Source: Methylobacterium nodulans ORS 2060
GTDB lineage: Bacteria; Pseudomonadota; Alphaproteobacteria; Rhizobiales; Beijerinckiaceae
Reading direction: 5' to 3'
NCBI RefSeq assembly: GCF_000022085.1
Contig: NC_011894.1
Location: 5,664,001-5,728,000, forward strand
Length of the DNA stretch: 64,000 nt
Positions 39,861 to 47,987 of the stretch are shown piece after piece (the stretch's first letter is position 1; each line of letters begins with the position of its first letter). The notes beneath the pieces were generated by a model that saw nothing but the letters and a program-made list of their open reading frames with translations, was not told the origin of the DNA and ran no database searches. The position numbers and the translations under genes were made by a program.

Positions 39861-41000
39861 ATGCACGATGCCCTCTCAGTGTCCGACTTCGCGTCCGTGC
39901 CGGAAGTGGCTGCTCCTCGATCCTGGAGCGCCACGATCGACCATGATCTCGCGCATCTGGAGAGACCCTGGAGCGACCTCGAAGCGCGGGCAGACGGATC
40001 GGTCTTCCAGAGCTATTCCTGGTGCCGCGCCTGGGTCGAGGCCAGCCGGCGCGCCGGCTGCCGCGAGACGCCGTATATCGTCAGCCTCTGGAGCGGCGAC
40101 CGCCTCGTCGTGCTGCTGCCGCTCGTCCTGCGGCATCTCGGTCCCTTTCGGATCCTGCACATGCTCGGCGAGCCGGCGACGCAATACAGCGACGCGCTGG
40201 TGGAGCGGGGAATCCATCGCGAGCCGTGGATCACGGCCGCCTGGGAAACCCTGACGTCGTTCCGGGGCGTCGACGCCATCATGTTCAGGGGCGTGCGCGC
40301 CGATGCGGCCATGGCGCCCCTGCTGGCGGAGTGTTGCGGCGGCTGCGTCACGCGGAGCGAGGAAGCGCCCTTCAGCGATTTCCGGCCGGATGCACGCAAT
40401 GGCCCGGTCCGGCGCCGGTCCGCCCGGACCCGCAACACGCTCCGGCGCCATCAGCGCGACCTTGCCGAACACGGTCCCGTGGCCTTCGAGCTCGTCGGCG
40501 ACGCGGCGGGACGCGTGGAGGCCATGCGCGAGGCGCTGCGCCTCAAACATGCGTGGCTCAACCGCACGAGGCGGATCAGCGCCGGCTATGCCCATCCGGC
40601 AAACCGCTTCTTCCTGGAAGCGATCGCGGCCTGCCCGGACTTTCTCGTGGCCCGCCTCAGCGTCGGCGGGCACACGGCCGCCGTGGAGGCCGGCATCCTG
40701 CGGCAGGGCTACTATGCGTCGCTCGTGCAGAGCTACGACGACCGCTTCGCCGAGCACGGCCCGGGCCGTCTCCTGTTCTGGTCCATGGTCGAGCAGGCCG
40801 CGGAGATCGGCATCGAGGTGCTCGACTTCCTCGCACCCGCCTACCCGCACAAGCGCGAATGGGCGAACGACGCGATGCCGGTGAGCGACTACGTGATTCC
40901 CCTGCGCCTCTGGGGGCAGGGCCCCCTCGCCTATGTGAGGCATGTCCGGCCGCGCATGAAGCTGTGGCTGGAGCGGCTCCGCCGCCTCGGAACGGCCTAA
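39861..41000 (+). CDS. CelD/BioF2-like GNAT-fold acetyltransferase
   Basis: A 379-residue protein of the same broad family as the gene at 8692. The N-terminal half has WSDLEARADGSVFQSYSWCR and LVVLLPLVLRHLGPFRILHM; the C-terminal GNAT-like half has VARLSVGGHTAAVEAGILRQ and YASLVQSYDDRFAEHGPGRL followed by IEVLDFLAPAYPHKREWA. This matches proteins encoded in exopolysaccharide clusters (EpsN/CelD-like). It is divergent from the FAD oxidoreductase. Substrate unknown. Confidence 0.82.
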   Translation: MHDALSVSDFASVPEVAAPRSWSATIDHDLAHLERPWSDLEARADGSVFQSYSWCRAWVEASRRAGCRETPYIVSLWSGDRLVVLLPLVLRHLGPFRILHMLGEPATQYSDALVERGIHREPWITAAWETLTSFRGVDAIMFRGVRADAAMAPLLAECCGGCVTRSEEAPFSDFRPDARNGPVRRRSARTRNTLRRHQRDLAEHGPVAFELVGDAAGRVEAMREALRLKHAWLNRTRRISAGYAHPANRFFLEAIAACPDFLVARLSVGGHTAAVEAGILRQGYYASLVQSYDDRFAEHGPGRLLFWSMVEQAAEIGIEVLDFLAPAYPHKREWANDAMPVSDYVIPLRLWGQGPLAYVRHVRPRMKLWLERLRRLGTA

Positions 41001-41006
41001 AAGGAG

Positions 41007-41053
41007 AAACCGACCTGCGTGGAAGCCGCCCTGTTCCTCATGCTGAGGCGGCG
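41007..41053 (+). repeat. Dispersed repeat R1, partial copy b
   Basis: AAACCGACCTGCGTGGAAGC, then TCCTCATGCTGAGGCGGCGA. Matches the left ends of the copies at 13241 and 54163; the right arm of the palindrome is missing. Confidence 0.6.
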
Positions 41054-41240
41054 ATCGAAAATCGCACCGGCAGCGCCGGTCCTGACGGATGAAACTTCAG
41101 GGTGAGACATGCGGACCAGCGCGCCCCAAGATGGTGCGCGGTCGATCGAGACCGCAGCAGCCCACGCGACGACCTCCGTCTGACGACGCATCCGGAGACG
41201 ATCGACGCTCGGCTCGCCCGACCTCCCGTCGTCCGCTCTC

Positions 41241-41296
41241 TCTTTCCCGGGCGCATGCAGCGCCAGCGGAATGCGACCCGGGATCCAGCACGAGAC
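41241..41296 (+). repeat. Dispersed repeat R2, copy a
   Basis: TCTTTCCCGG, then ATGCAGCG, CAGCGGAATGCGACCCGGGA and CCAGCACGAGAC. Nearly identical to 62100-62155 and to the reverse complement of 62214-62288. Confidence 0.8.
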
Positions 41297-41328
41297 TTGC
41301 CGCGCAGCGGCTCCGTCTGATCCCCCGC

Positions 41329-41364
41329 CGCCTGCACCCCTGCCCGCGGGCAGGGGTGCAGGCG
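41329..41364 (-). terminator. 36-bp perfect palindrome after the beta-helix gene
   Basis: Arms 41329-41346 and 41347-41364 (18 bp, no loop: GCACCCCTGCCC / GGGCAGGGGTGC in the centre). It lies 33 nt beyond the stop of the minus-strand gene at 41397. Strong cruciform or terminator candidate; no U-run. Confidence 0.55.
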
Positions 41365-41396
41365 GGCGGACGACCACCCCGGATCGCAGGCAGGCG

Positions 41397-42872
41397 CTAC
41401 TTCCCCGAGCCCGCGGCCCCGATCTGCCGCAGCTGGCCGCTCCCCTCCTGGCCCGCCTTCCGGAAGCCGGCGAAGGACATCTCCGGCCCCCACAGGAACA
41501 GGGGCTCGAAGCCCGGCCGGTAGAGATAGGTGTTGCGGTCGAATCGGTTGCCGCCGGCCTCGATGATGCCGGCCTGCGGGTGGCCGTTCGGCACGTCCGA
41601 GGTGCCGCCGGAGCGGCCGATCTCGTCGAAGGTCGTGGTGTTGTCGTGCACGTTGTTGCCGCGCGTCTCGTAGAAGCCGCCGCCGCGGGCATGCGGGCGG
41701 CCCTGGTCGACGAGGATGATGCCGTGCCCGCCGGGCGCGACCGTGAGGTCGTTCCCCGTGACCTCGACATCCGCCGAGGCCGCCACCTGGATCTCCGCTC
41801 CCCAGACCCAGGCGTGCCGGCCGGCCCCGTTGCGGCGCAGGTGGTTGTTCCGGATCGTCGCCTCGCGCGAGATCTCGAAGAAGATGCCGGGCCCGGCATT
41901 GCGCTCGACGAGATTGTCCTCGAACAGGACATGCTCGCAATCGATGTCGCACCAGAGGCCCGGTCCTCCGTTCTCGAAGACATGGTTCCCGCGCAGCACG
42001 ACGGAGCGGGCGAGCGCGATCTTGACGCCGCCGGCCTCCCATTCCGGATCATAGCCGTGGGTGTTGTTGGCCCAGATCCGGTTGCGCAGGATGGAGAACC
42101 CCTTCCCGGTGCCGCCGACGCCGAGCTGGCCGTTGTGATGGATGTCGCTGTCCGACAGGCTGCCGCCGGAGCCGAGCGCGACTCCGGCGCCGCTGTTGAA
42201 GCGCAGCTCGGAATACGAAATCTGCCAATTGCGCCCCGCCGCGGCCTGGACGGCGCCGTATTGCGCGAGGCTGTTGTACTTCTCGATCAGGAGGCCGCTG
42301 ATCCGCACGTCGGCGGCCCGGCCCGAGAAGGCGAAGGCGGCGCGCGCCGTCTCGACCACGTGGCCCGCGGGGTCCCGGGCCAGGGAGATGGTTCCGGCAG
42401 CGACGTCGAACAGGAAGGTATCGGGGGTCATCTCCTCCGGCGTCGCCACCTGCCGCAACGGCACCCCGTCCAGGAACAGCCCGGCCCGCCGGGTGCAGGG
42501 GCGACCGGCGAGGCAGGATCCCCGCGTCTCGAGGGGGAAGGGCTGGCCGCTCACGACCCAGAAGCGACCGCTGCGGGCAAAACCCATGAGGCGGCGCGAT
42601 CCGTCGAGGACCGCGCCCTTCTCCCCGAAGAAGGATTGCCCGTTGCGCGGCGTCACGATCTGCATCCGGTGGAGGCCCGCCCCGATGCAGAAGCTGGCGC
42701 CCTCCCCGGCCCGGTCGACCGCCTCCTGGATCGACGATCCCGGCGCGATGCGGATCGCACCCGCCGGGCATTCGGGCCGCCCGGCCTCGTCGGGGCCCGC
42801 CCCGAGCGCCGGGGCGAATGCCAGGGCGAAGAGGGGGCCGAGGAGCATCGCCCAAGGATGCGGCTGCGTCAT
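41397..42872 (-). CDS. Secreted right-handed parallel beta-helix protein
   Basis: A 491-residue exported protein. The start at 42872 (MTQPHPWAMLLGPLF) gives a signal peptide ending ALGAG; an upstream ATG at 42914 is possible. After an N-terminal module (IRIAPGSSIQEAVDRAGEG) there are many short strands and Asn/Gly turns typical of pectate-lyase-like beta-helices: NRIWANNTHGYDPEWEAGGV, NHVFENGGPGLWC, NLVERNAGPGIFFEISREA and GNDLTVAPGGHG. Such proteins cleave or bind polysaccharides, or epimerise them (AlgG-like). No catalytic residue set could be assigned, so the activity is open; the polysaccharide context makes glycan processing plausible. Confidence 0.85.
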   Translation of the reverse strand: MTQPHPWAMLLGPLFALAFAPALGAGPDEAGRPECPAGAIRIAPGSSIQEAVDRAGEGASFCIGAGLHRMQIVTPRNGQSFFGEKGAVLDGSRRLMGFARSGRFWVVSGQPFPLETRGSCLAGRPCTRRAGLFLDGVPLRQVATPEEMTPDTFLFDVAAGTISLARDPAGHVVETARAAFAFSGRAADVRISGLLIEKYNSLAQYGAVQAAAGRNWQISYSELRFNSGAGVALGSGGSLSDSDIHHNGQLGVGGTGKGFSILRNRIWANNTHGYDPEWEAGGVKIALARSVVLRGNHVFENGGPGLWCDIDCEHVLFEDNLVERNAGPGIFFEISREATIRNNHLRRNGAGRHAWVWGAEIQVAASADVEVTGNDLTVAPGGHGIILVDQGRPHARGGGFYETRGNNVHDNTTTFDEIGRSGGTSDVPNGHPQAGIIEAGGNRFDRNTYLYRPGFEPLFLWGPEMSFAGFRKAGQEGSGQLRQIGAAGSGK

Positions 42873-42957
42873 GGCCAGGGCGCCTCCGAGCACATTCTCC
42901 GTCGAAGCGGACACCTTTTCGCAGTCCGGACATGCGATCGATCAATGTGAGAATCCG

Positions 42958-42981
42958 TCAGGCGCCCATGGAAGCGCCTGA
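42958..42981 (-). terminator. Hairpin after the acyltransferase gene
   Basis: An 8-bp perfect stem TCAGGCGC / GCGCCTGA with 8-nt loop, in the 160-nt gap between two minus-strand genes. It may separate the acyltransferase transcript from the beta-helix gene. Confidence 0.45.
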
Positions 42982-43032
42982 GAGATTCCCGGGCCCCGTG
43001 GCCGGCATCGCGCCGTCGCCGCCGGCGGCCCG

Positions 43033-44088
43033 TCAGGGGCGGGCCATCTGCGGGAGCGGCTTGCGGCCCGGGAGCCCCCCGCGCAGGAACTGCTCGATCG
43101 GCACCTCGATCACCCGGTACGCGATCACGCCGACCGCGACGGCGATGAGGATGGCCCCCAGCCGCACGAGGAGCGAGAGATCCTCCGGGATGGCTGCGAC
43201 GCCCGCGAGCTTGCCGCTCGCCGACAGGATGAACCAGTGCGTCAGGTACAGGCTGAACGAGGCGTCGCCGAGACGCCAGGCCAGCCGGTTGAGCGCGCAA
43301 TCCGCCGACAGGACGCGGCGGCCGAGCAGAACGATCGCGCAGAGGAGGGTGGCGATCCCGATCCGCAGGACGAGATGGTCGCTCCAGGCATTCCCGACCA
43401 CGACCGCCACGGACGTCGCCGCCAGACAGGCGGCGGCGATCGCGACGCGCCCGCCCCCTGAGCCCTCCTCGCAGCAGCGCAGGAGCCAGCCGAAGCCGAA
43501 GGCCAGCATGTAGGGGCTCGCCACATGGAAGGTCCAGACGGAGACCTCCGGCCGCGGGCCGAGCCAGCAGCCGAGGCCGCCGAGCGCCACCACGAGGGCG
43601 GCGAGTGCGAGCTTCCTGGCCCGCGTCAGGGCGCCGAGGAGCAGCGTCGCCGCGACGATCTCGTAGAAGATCATCTCGTGTTCGAGGGTCCAGGTGGGGC
43701 CGAGGATCGGGAACTGCCATTGCGGCAGGGCAAGGTAGGACCGGATCAGGGTGCCGAGCGTGATGTCGGTCGGCGAGATCAGGTATTGCGCGGACGTATA
43801 GTGAATGAGGGCCGCGAGCGAGGTGAAGAGCACGCAGAGCGGGATGATCCGGCGGATCCGTCCGAGCATGAAGCTCCCGGCGCTCGGCGCCCGCGAGGCC
43901 ACCATGCACATGATGAAGCCCGAGACGACGAAGAACACCTCGACGCCGATCCCGCCGACGGTCGGGTACCATCCCTGGAGGATGGAGGCGCGCGCGATGT
44001 GCTTCGTCGCGAGGTCGGAATGGACCGCCACCACCTCGAGCGCCGCCACCGCCCTGAGCCATTGGATCTCCCCCCGACGCTCGGACAT
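43033..44088 (-). CDS. Acyltransferase family 3 membrane protein
   Basis: A 351-residue integral membrane acyltransferase (OafA/NodX/ExoZ-like). N-terminal IQWLRAVAALEVVAVHSDL (RxxAxxxVxxxH with catalytic His at about 23), GGIGVEVFFVVSGFIMCMVA (about 44-63) and TWTLEHEMIFYE follow the family pattern, then about ten helices. It lacks the extra periplasmic SGNH domain found in some relatives. Members O-acetylate or succinylate surface polysaccharide sugars. It is upstream of the beta-helix gene on the minus strand and divergent from the GT87 gene. Confidence 0.9.
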   Translation of the reverse strand: MSERRGEIQWLRAVAALEVVAVHSDLATKHIARASILQGWYPTVGGIGVEVFFVVSGFIMCMVASRAPSAGSFMLGRIRRIIPLCVLFTSLAALIHYTSAQYLISPTDITLGTLIRSYLALPQWQFPILGPTWTLEHEMIFYEIVAATLLLGALTRARKLALAALVVALGGLGCWLGPRPEVSVWTFHVASPYMLAFGFGWLLRCCEEGSGGGRVAIAAACLAATSVAVVVGNAWSDHLVLRIGIATLLCAIVLLGRRVLSADCALNRLAWRLGDASFSLYLTHWFILSASGKLAGVAAIPEDLSLLVRLGAILIAVAVGVIAYRVIEVPIEQFLRGGLPGRKPLPQMARP

Positions 44089-44334
44089 ACGGTCGATCTC
44101 CAGCGCGAACGCACCGTCGCGCGGCAGATGAACCGATGTATTTCGCGAGATCGGCCGCCAGACGTCTCACAGGATATGCTGCGATCAGAGCGAGGCTTCA
44201 ATCGATCGGGCGCCGCTCCCAAGCACTAGCCCGAAAGGGGCCGTAGGCCGCCGCGGCCGCCGTTTCTATCGTCCGGGATGAGCCGGCGGCACCAGGCCGA
44301 GGGCCGGCCTGCCGCGATGCAATCGGGAGACATC

Positions 44335-45708
44335 ATGTCCGAGGGAGCCTCCCGCGCCACAGCGCGCGCCGCCGCGGCCGAGCGGCCCCGCGCGCATCCG
44401 CCCGCCGCGCCGCTCCTCCGGCCGCCCCTGCTCTGGGCCGCTTCCGCCATCGCCGCCATGATCGCCTGCGGCATCGCGCTCCGGCTCGGCGGCTATGTGG
44501 GCAGCGCCTACAGCTGGTTCACGCTCGCGGGCGCGCTCGACGATTCGTGGATGCCGATGGGCCGCGCCTATGCCCGCATCACCGCGGCGCATCCGGCGCC
44601 CCTCTACGACCTGTTCTTCGTCGAGCACGTCAAGTTCCAGTACCCGCCGAGCTCGCTCCTGATCTACGCCGCCCTCGAGGCGCTCGGCATCACGCCGGGC
44701 GTGCCCGAACTCAACCGCCTGGTCTGGGTGAGCATCCTGGCGATGCCGGTCCTGATCTTCCTGATCTGCCGCCAGTTGATCGCGCAGAGCCCGCTGCGGG
44801 CGGGCGGCGCCGGGCCGGCCAGCCTGCTTGCGGCCCTCTTCGCGGGCGCGGCGCTGTTCTTCTATCCGCTGATGATCGCCTGGCGCCTCGGCCAGGTCCA
44901 GGCGCTCCTCAACGCGCTCTTCGCGCTCGCCTGCCTGCTCTGGCTGTGGGAACGCCGGCTCCTGGCCGGGCTCTGCATCGGCCTCGTCTGCCTGGTGAAG
45001 CCGCAATTCTCCCTGTTTCTCGTCTGGGCGCTGATCCGGCGGGAGACGGCCTTCGCGGCGGGCCAGGCCGCCAGCCTCGGCCTCGGCCTCGCCGCCTCGG
45101 TCGCCCTCTTCGGGTTGGGCAATCACCTCGATTACCTGTCGGTCCTGACCTACATCTCGCAGCGCGGGGAGATCTTTTGGGACAACACCTCCGTCAACGG
45201 GCTGATGAACGGGCTGATGTTCCCCGATGAGGTCCTGAAGTTCGACTACTCGGCGTTTCCGCCGCCGACGCCGCTGGTGCGCAGCGCGACCCTGTGGTCG
45301 TCCGTGCTCATCGTGGCCTATGCGCTGTTCCCGCGCCCCGGGGCGCGCCGGGCGGCCCTCCTCGACCTCTCGACCGCGGCCATGGCCTTCACCCTCGCCT
45401 CGCCGATCGCCTGGGGGCACCATTACGGCATCGCCTTCCCGGTGCTGGTCATCCTGTTCTTCGCTCTCGCGGGTGATCCCGACGCGCCGCGCCGCCGCGG
45501 CCGGCTCGTCCTGTGGGGCCTGTGCCTGGTGGCGATCGGCAATTACTGGAACATCTCGGAGCACCTTGCCGGCACGCTGGCGGCCCCGCTGCAATCCTGG
45601 CGGCTCGCGGCGGTGCTGGCGGTGCTGGTCCTCCTGCACCGGCTCCAGGCCGAGGCCGCCCGCCCCGTCGCCCCGGCCGCGGCCGAGCTGGATCCGGCCC
45701 GGGCATGA
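44335..45708 (+). CDS. GT87-family (DUF2029) membrane glycosyltransferase
   Basis: A 457-residue integral membrane protein with about ten helices, of the GT-C fold GT87/DUF2029 group; known members are polyprenyl-phosphate-mannose dependent mannosyltransferases. The signature region VEHVKFQYPPSSLLIYAALE (about 93-112) follows the first periplasmic loop; LVCLVKPQFSLFLVWALIRR is the conserved second motif. The start at 44335 is preferred because GGGAG lies five nt upstream; ATGs at 44278 and 44317 are alternatives. It overlaps the GtrA gene (ATGA) and heads a three-gene operon. Confidence 0.85.
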   Translation: MSEGASRATARAAAAERPRAHPPAAPLLRPPLLWAASAIAAMIACGIALRLGGYVGSAYSWFTLAGALDDSWMPMGRAYARITAAHPAPLYDLFFVEHVKFQYPPSSLLIYAALEALGITPGVPELNRLVWVSILAMPVLIFLICRQLIAQSPLRAGGAGPASLLAALFAGAALFFYPLMIAWRLGQVQALLNALFALACLLWLWERRLLAGLCIGLVCLVKPQFSLFLVWALIRRETAFAAGQAASLGLGLAASVALFGLGNHLDYLSVLTYISQRGEIFWDNTSVNGLMNGLMFPDEVLKFDYSAFPPPTPLVRSATLWSSVLIVAYALFPRPGARRAALLDLSTAAMAFTLASPIAWGHHYGIAFPVLVILFFALAGDPDAPRRRGRLVLWGLCLVAIGNYWNISEHLAGTLAAPLQSWRLAAVLAVLVLLHRLQAEAARPVAPAAAELDPARA

Positions 45709-46202
45709 GCAGGCTCCCCCTGCCGGCCCGCCGGGCGCCGCCGCTGCGGCCGCTTGCGGCGCTGCCGCCCGCGATCCGCTTCCTCTTCGCCGGGGGCACC
45801 GCCGCCGCGCTCAACTGGCTCGCCCGGTTCCCGCTCTCCCTGGTCCTGCCGTTCTGGCTCGCGGTCTGGACGGCGGCAGGGCTCGGCATGGTGGCGGGCT
45901 TCATCCTCTACCGGCGCTTCGTGTTCCCGTATTCCGCGCGCCCGCTCCGCCTGGAGATCCGCGACTTCATCGCCGTCAATCTCGCCACCTCGGTCGTGGT
46001 CACGGGAGCGGCCGAACTCGTCCGCATCGCGCTCGCACCCTGGTGGGACGGGGAGGCGGCCCTGGCCTTCGCCCACGCGGCGGCGATCGCAGCGGGCGCG
46101 GTGCTGAACTTCCTCGGGCATCGCAGCGTCACCTTCCGATCGGCGAGCACCGGCCCGCGTCGCGGGACCGGCGCCCCCGATGCGGTTCAGTCGGGACTCT
46201 GA
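45705..46202 (+). CDS. GtrA family membrane protein
   Basis: A 165-residue protein with four predicted helices, matching GtrA, which is thought to flip undecaprenyl- or polyprenyl-linked sugars or help cell-surface glycosylation. Conserved sequence: FLFAGGTAAALNWLARFPLS (about 27-46), GMVAGFILYRRFVFPYS and NFLGHRSVTFRS (family-defining end). It overlaps GT87 and lies 3 nt before the O-antigen ligase gene. It fits as supplier of lipid-linked sugar donor for GT87. Confidence 0.9.
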   Translation: MSRLPLPARRAPPLRPLAALPPAIRFLFAGGTAAALNWLARFPLSLVLPFWLAVWTAAGLGMVAGFILYRRFVFPYSARPLRLEIRDFIAVNLATSVVVTGAAELVRIALAPWWDGEAALAFAHAAAIAAGAVLNFLGHRSVTFRSASTGPRRGTGAPDAVQSGL

Positions 46203-46205
46203 GCC

Positions 46206-47621
46206 ATGCGCCCGCTGCCGAGTTCCGCCGGATCGGCCGCAGCGAGCGGCCTCGGGGCCGCCCTGGCCGGTCGCGCCGCGCCGTTCCGCCTCGTCTCGCA
46301 TGACGGCTATGTCCGGTTCCTGTGCATCTGCCTCGCCGGCTACGCGCTCGCCGGCAAGGGCTTCGCCTATGTGGGCCTTCCGCCCCTCCTGATCGGCGAG
46401 ATCCTGCTGATCCTCGGCGTGGTCGTGTTCATCCGCACCCGCTGCTGGCTGGCGCTCGGCAGCGCCTTGCCCATGCTGATCCTGGCGGTCCTGATCGCCT
46501 GGGTGGTCTGCCGCACCGTGGTGTTCCTGCCGGTCTACGGCTTCGACGCCCTGCGGGACAGCGTCGTCGTCATCTACGGCGTGTTTGCCCTGGTGGTGGC
46601 GAGCCTGCTGATCGAGAAGCCGGAGCGCATCGGCTGGATCCTCGCCGCCTATGCTCCCTTCGCGGCGCTCTACGGGATCGTGGCGCCCGCCATCCTCAAC
46701 GTCAGCGTGGTCTTTCCCAACTTCCCGACCTGGCCCGGGCTCGACGTTCCCTTCATCTACGTCCGCCTCGGCGAGGCCGCGATCCACCTCGCGGGATCGC
46801 TCATCTTCGTGATGCTCGGCTTCCGGCGCGTCGGCTATCTCTGGTGCGCCTTCCTGCTGCTCAGCATCGCCTTCATCACCCCGAGCCGCGGCGCGATGCT
46901 GACCGTACTGGTGCCGACCGCCCTGGCGATCGTCCTCAGCGGCCGCCTGCGGCTGGTCGCCCTGCCGCTCCTTGCCGGGTTTCTCATCTTCCTCTCGGCC
47001 TATGCGGCCGGCCTCGAGATCAAGCTCGAGGACGGCCGCAGCATCGGCCCGCAGCAGATCGTCCGCAACTTCGAGAGCCTCATCGGGCGGAGCAACGCCT
47101 CGAATCTCGACGGGACCAAGCAGTGGCGGCTGCGCTGGTGGCAGACCATCGAGACCTACACGCTTCACGGTCCCTATTTCTGGACCGGCAAGGGGTTCGG
47201 CGTGAACCTGTCGATCGATGACGGGTTCACGCTCGGCCCGGAGCTCAAGGGCCCGCCCCTGCGCTCCCCGCACAACGTGCATTACACGATCCTGGCCCGC
47301 GCCGGGGTCCCGGGCATCGCGCTCTGGTTTGCCGCCGAGAGCGCGTGGTTCCTGATGCTGCTCAGCGCCTTCGCGACCGCCCGCCGCCGCGGCGAGATCC
47401 AATGGGCGAACCTGCTGCTCTGGATCACCTGCTACGGCCTCGCCATCGTCATCGATGCCAGCTTCGATGTGGCGATCGAAGGGCCGATGGTGGGGATCTG
47501 GCACTGGTGCATCTTCGGCCTGGGGGTCGGCGCGGTGATGGTCTATCGCGGCCCCCGCCATGCGCCCCGACCGGGCGATCCCTTCGGGATCGCCTCGCCG
47601 ATGAGGGACCGGCGGAGCTAG
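46206..47621 (+). CDS. O-antigen ligase family (WaaL-like) protein
   Basis: A 471-residue polytopic membrane protein. The Wzy_C/WaaL-type region lies in the C-terminal half. RSPHNVHYTILARAGVPGIA (about 353-372), with the Asn-Val-His core typical of the O-antigen ligase domain, precedes the last helices. It may join polymerised glycan to a lipid or protein, or polymerise it. Last gene of the GT87-GtrA-ligase operon, 3 nt after GtrA. A terminator hairpin lies downstream. Confidence 0.85.
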   Translation: MRPLPSSAGSAAASGLGAALAGRAAPFRLVSHDGYVRFLCICLAGYALAGKGFAYVGLPPLLIGEILLILGVVVFIRTRCWLALGSALPMLILAVLIAWVVCRTVVFLPVYGFDALRDSVVVIYGVFALVVASLLIEKPERIGWILAAYAPFAALYGIVAPAILNVSVVFPNFPTWPGLDVPFIYVRLGEAAIHLAGSLIFVMLGFRRVGYLWCAFLLLSIAFITPSRGAMLTVLVPTALAIVLSGRLRLVALPLLAGFLIFLSAYAAGLEIKLEDGRSIGPQQIVRNFESLIGRSNASNLDGTKQWRLRWWQTIETYTLHGPYFWTGKGFGVNLSIDDGFTLGPELKGPPLRSPHNVHYTILARAGVPGIALWFAAESAWFLMLLSAFATARRRGEIQWANLLLWITCYGLAIVIDASFDVAIEGPMVGIWHWCIFGLGVGAVMVYRGPRHAPRPGDPFGIASPMRDRRS

Positions 47622-47720
47622 AGCATTGTCCGACGGACCGGGATCCGCGCCCTCGGACGAGAGCGCTCCCCGCCGAAGCGGAGCCCGGTTCGGCGACAAG
47701 ACTGAGGCGGAAGCAAAGAC
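47620..47720 (+). repeat. Dispersed repeat R4, diverged copy b
   Basis: Starts with TAGAGCATTGTCCG, overlapping the ligase stop. CCGAAGCGGAGCCCGGTTCG and GAGGCGGAAGCAAAGAC follow, in the same order as in 30928-30989. Confidence 0.5.
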
Positions 47721-47987
47721 ATCCAGGCCGGGTGGCGGGGCGGAGTCCCGCCACCCGGCTCAGGCGCCGTCGGCTCCCCGAGACCTCGCCCGGGCTGCGA
47801 TGGTCGCGAGGCCGAGCGGCCTGCACGCGGGCAGCCGCCCTCACCCCGGCCCCGCGCCGCGCTCCCTTCCGGATGAGAGTCAGCAGGCCGCAAGGCCCAC
47901 GCGCGTACCCCGAAAGAACTCATTCCGGCCGCGCCCGCCTCTGGCACAGTCCTGCCGATGTCAGGACGAGCGGCAGCGGAGGCGGGA
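47622..47987. other. Intergenic region before the HAD-UbiA gene
   Basis: 366 nt. Contains repeat R4b and the hairpin 47727-47759. The remainder shows no gene or recognised motif, apart from the ribosome binding site GGAGG at 47978-47982. Confidence 0.55.
47727..47759 (+). terminator. Hairpin terminator for the GT87-GtrA-ligase operon
   Basis: A perfect 13-bp stem (47727-47739 with 47747-47759) and 7-nt loop GCGGAGT, 106 nt after the ligase stop. No U-run. Confidence 0.6.

Larger units (their letters stand above)
41001..41396. other. Intergenic region between convergent genes, repeat-rich
   Basis: 396 nt holding a fragment of repeat R1 (41007-41053), one copy of repeat R2 (41241-41296) and a 36-bp perfect palindrome (41329-41364). 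No coding sequence was convincing. Confidence 0.65.
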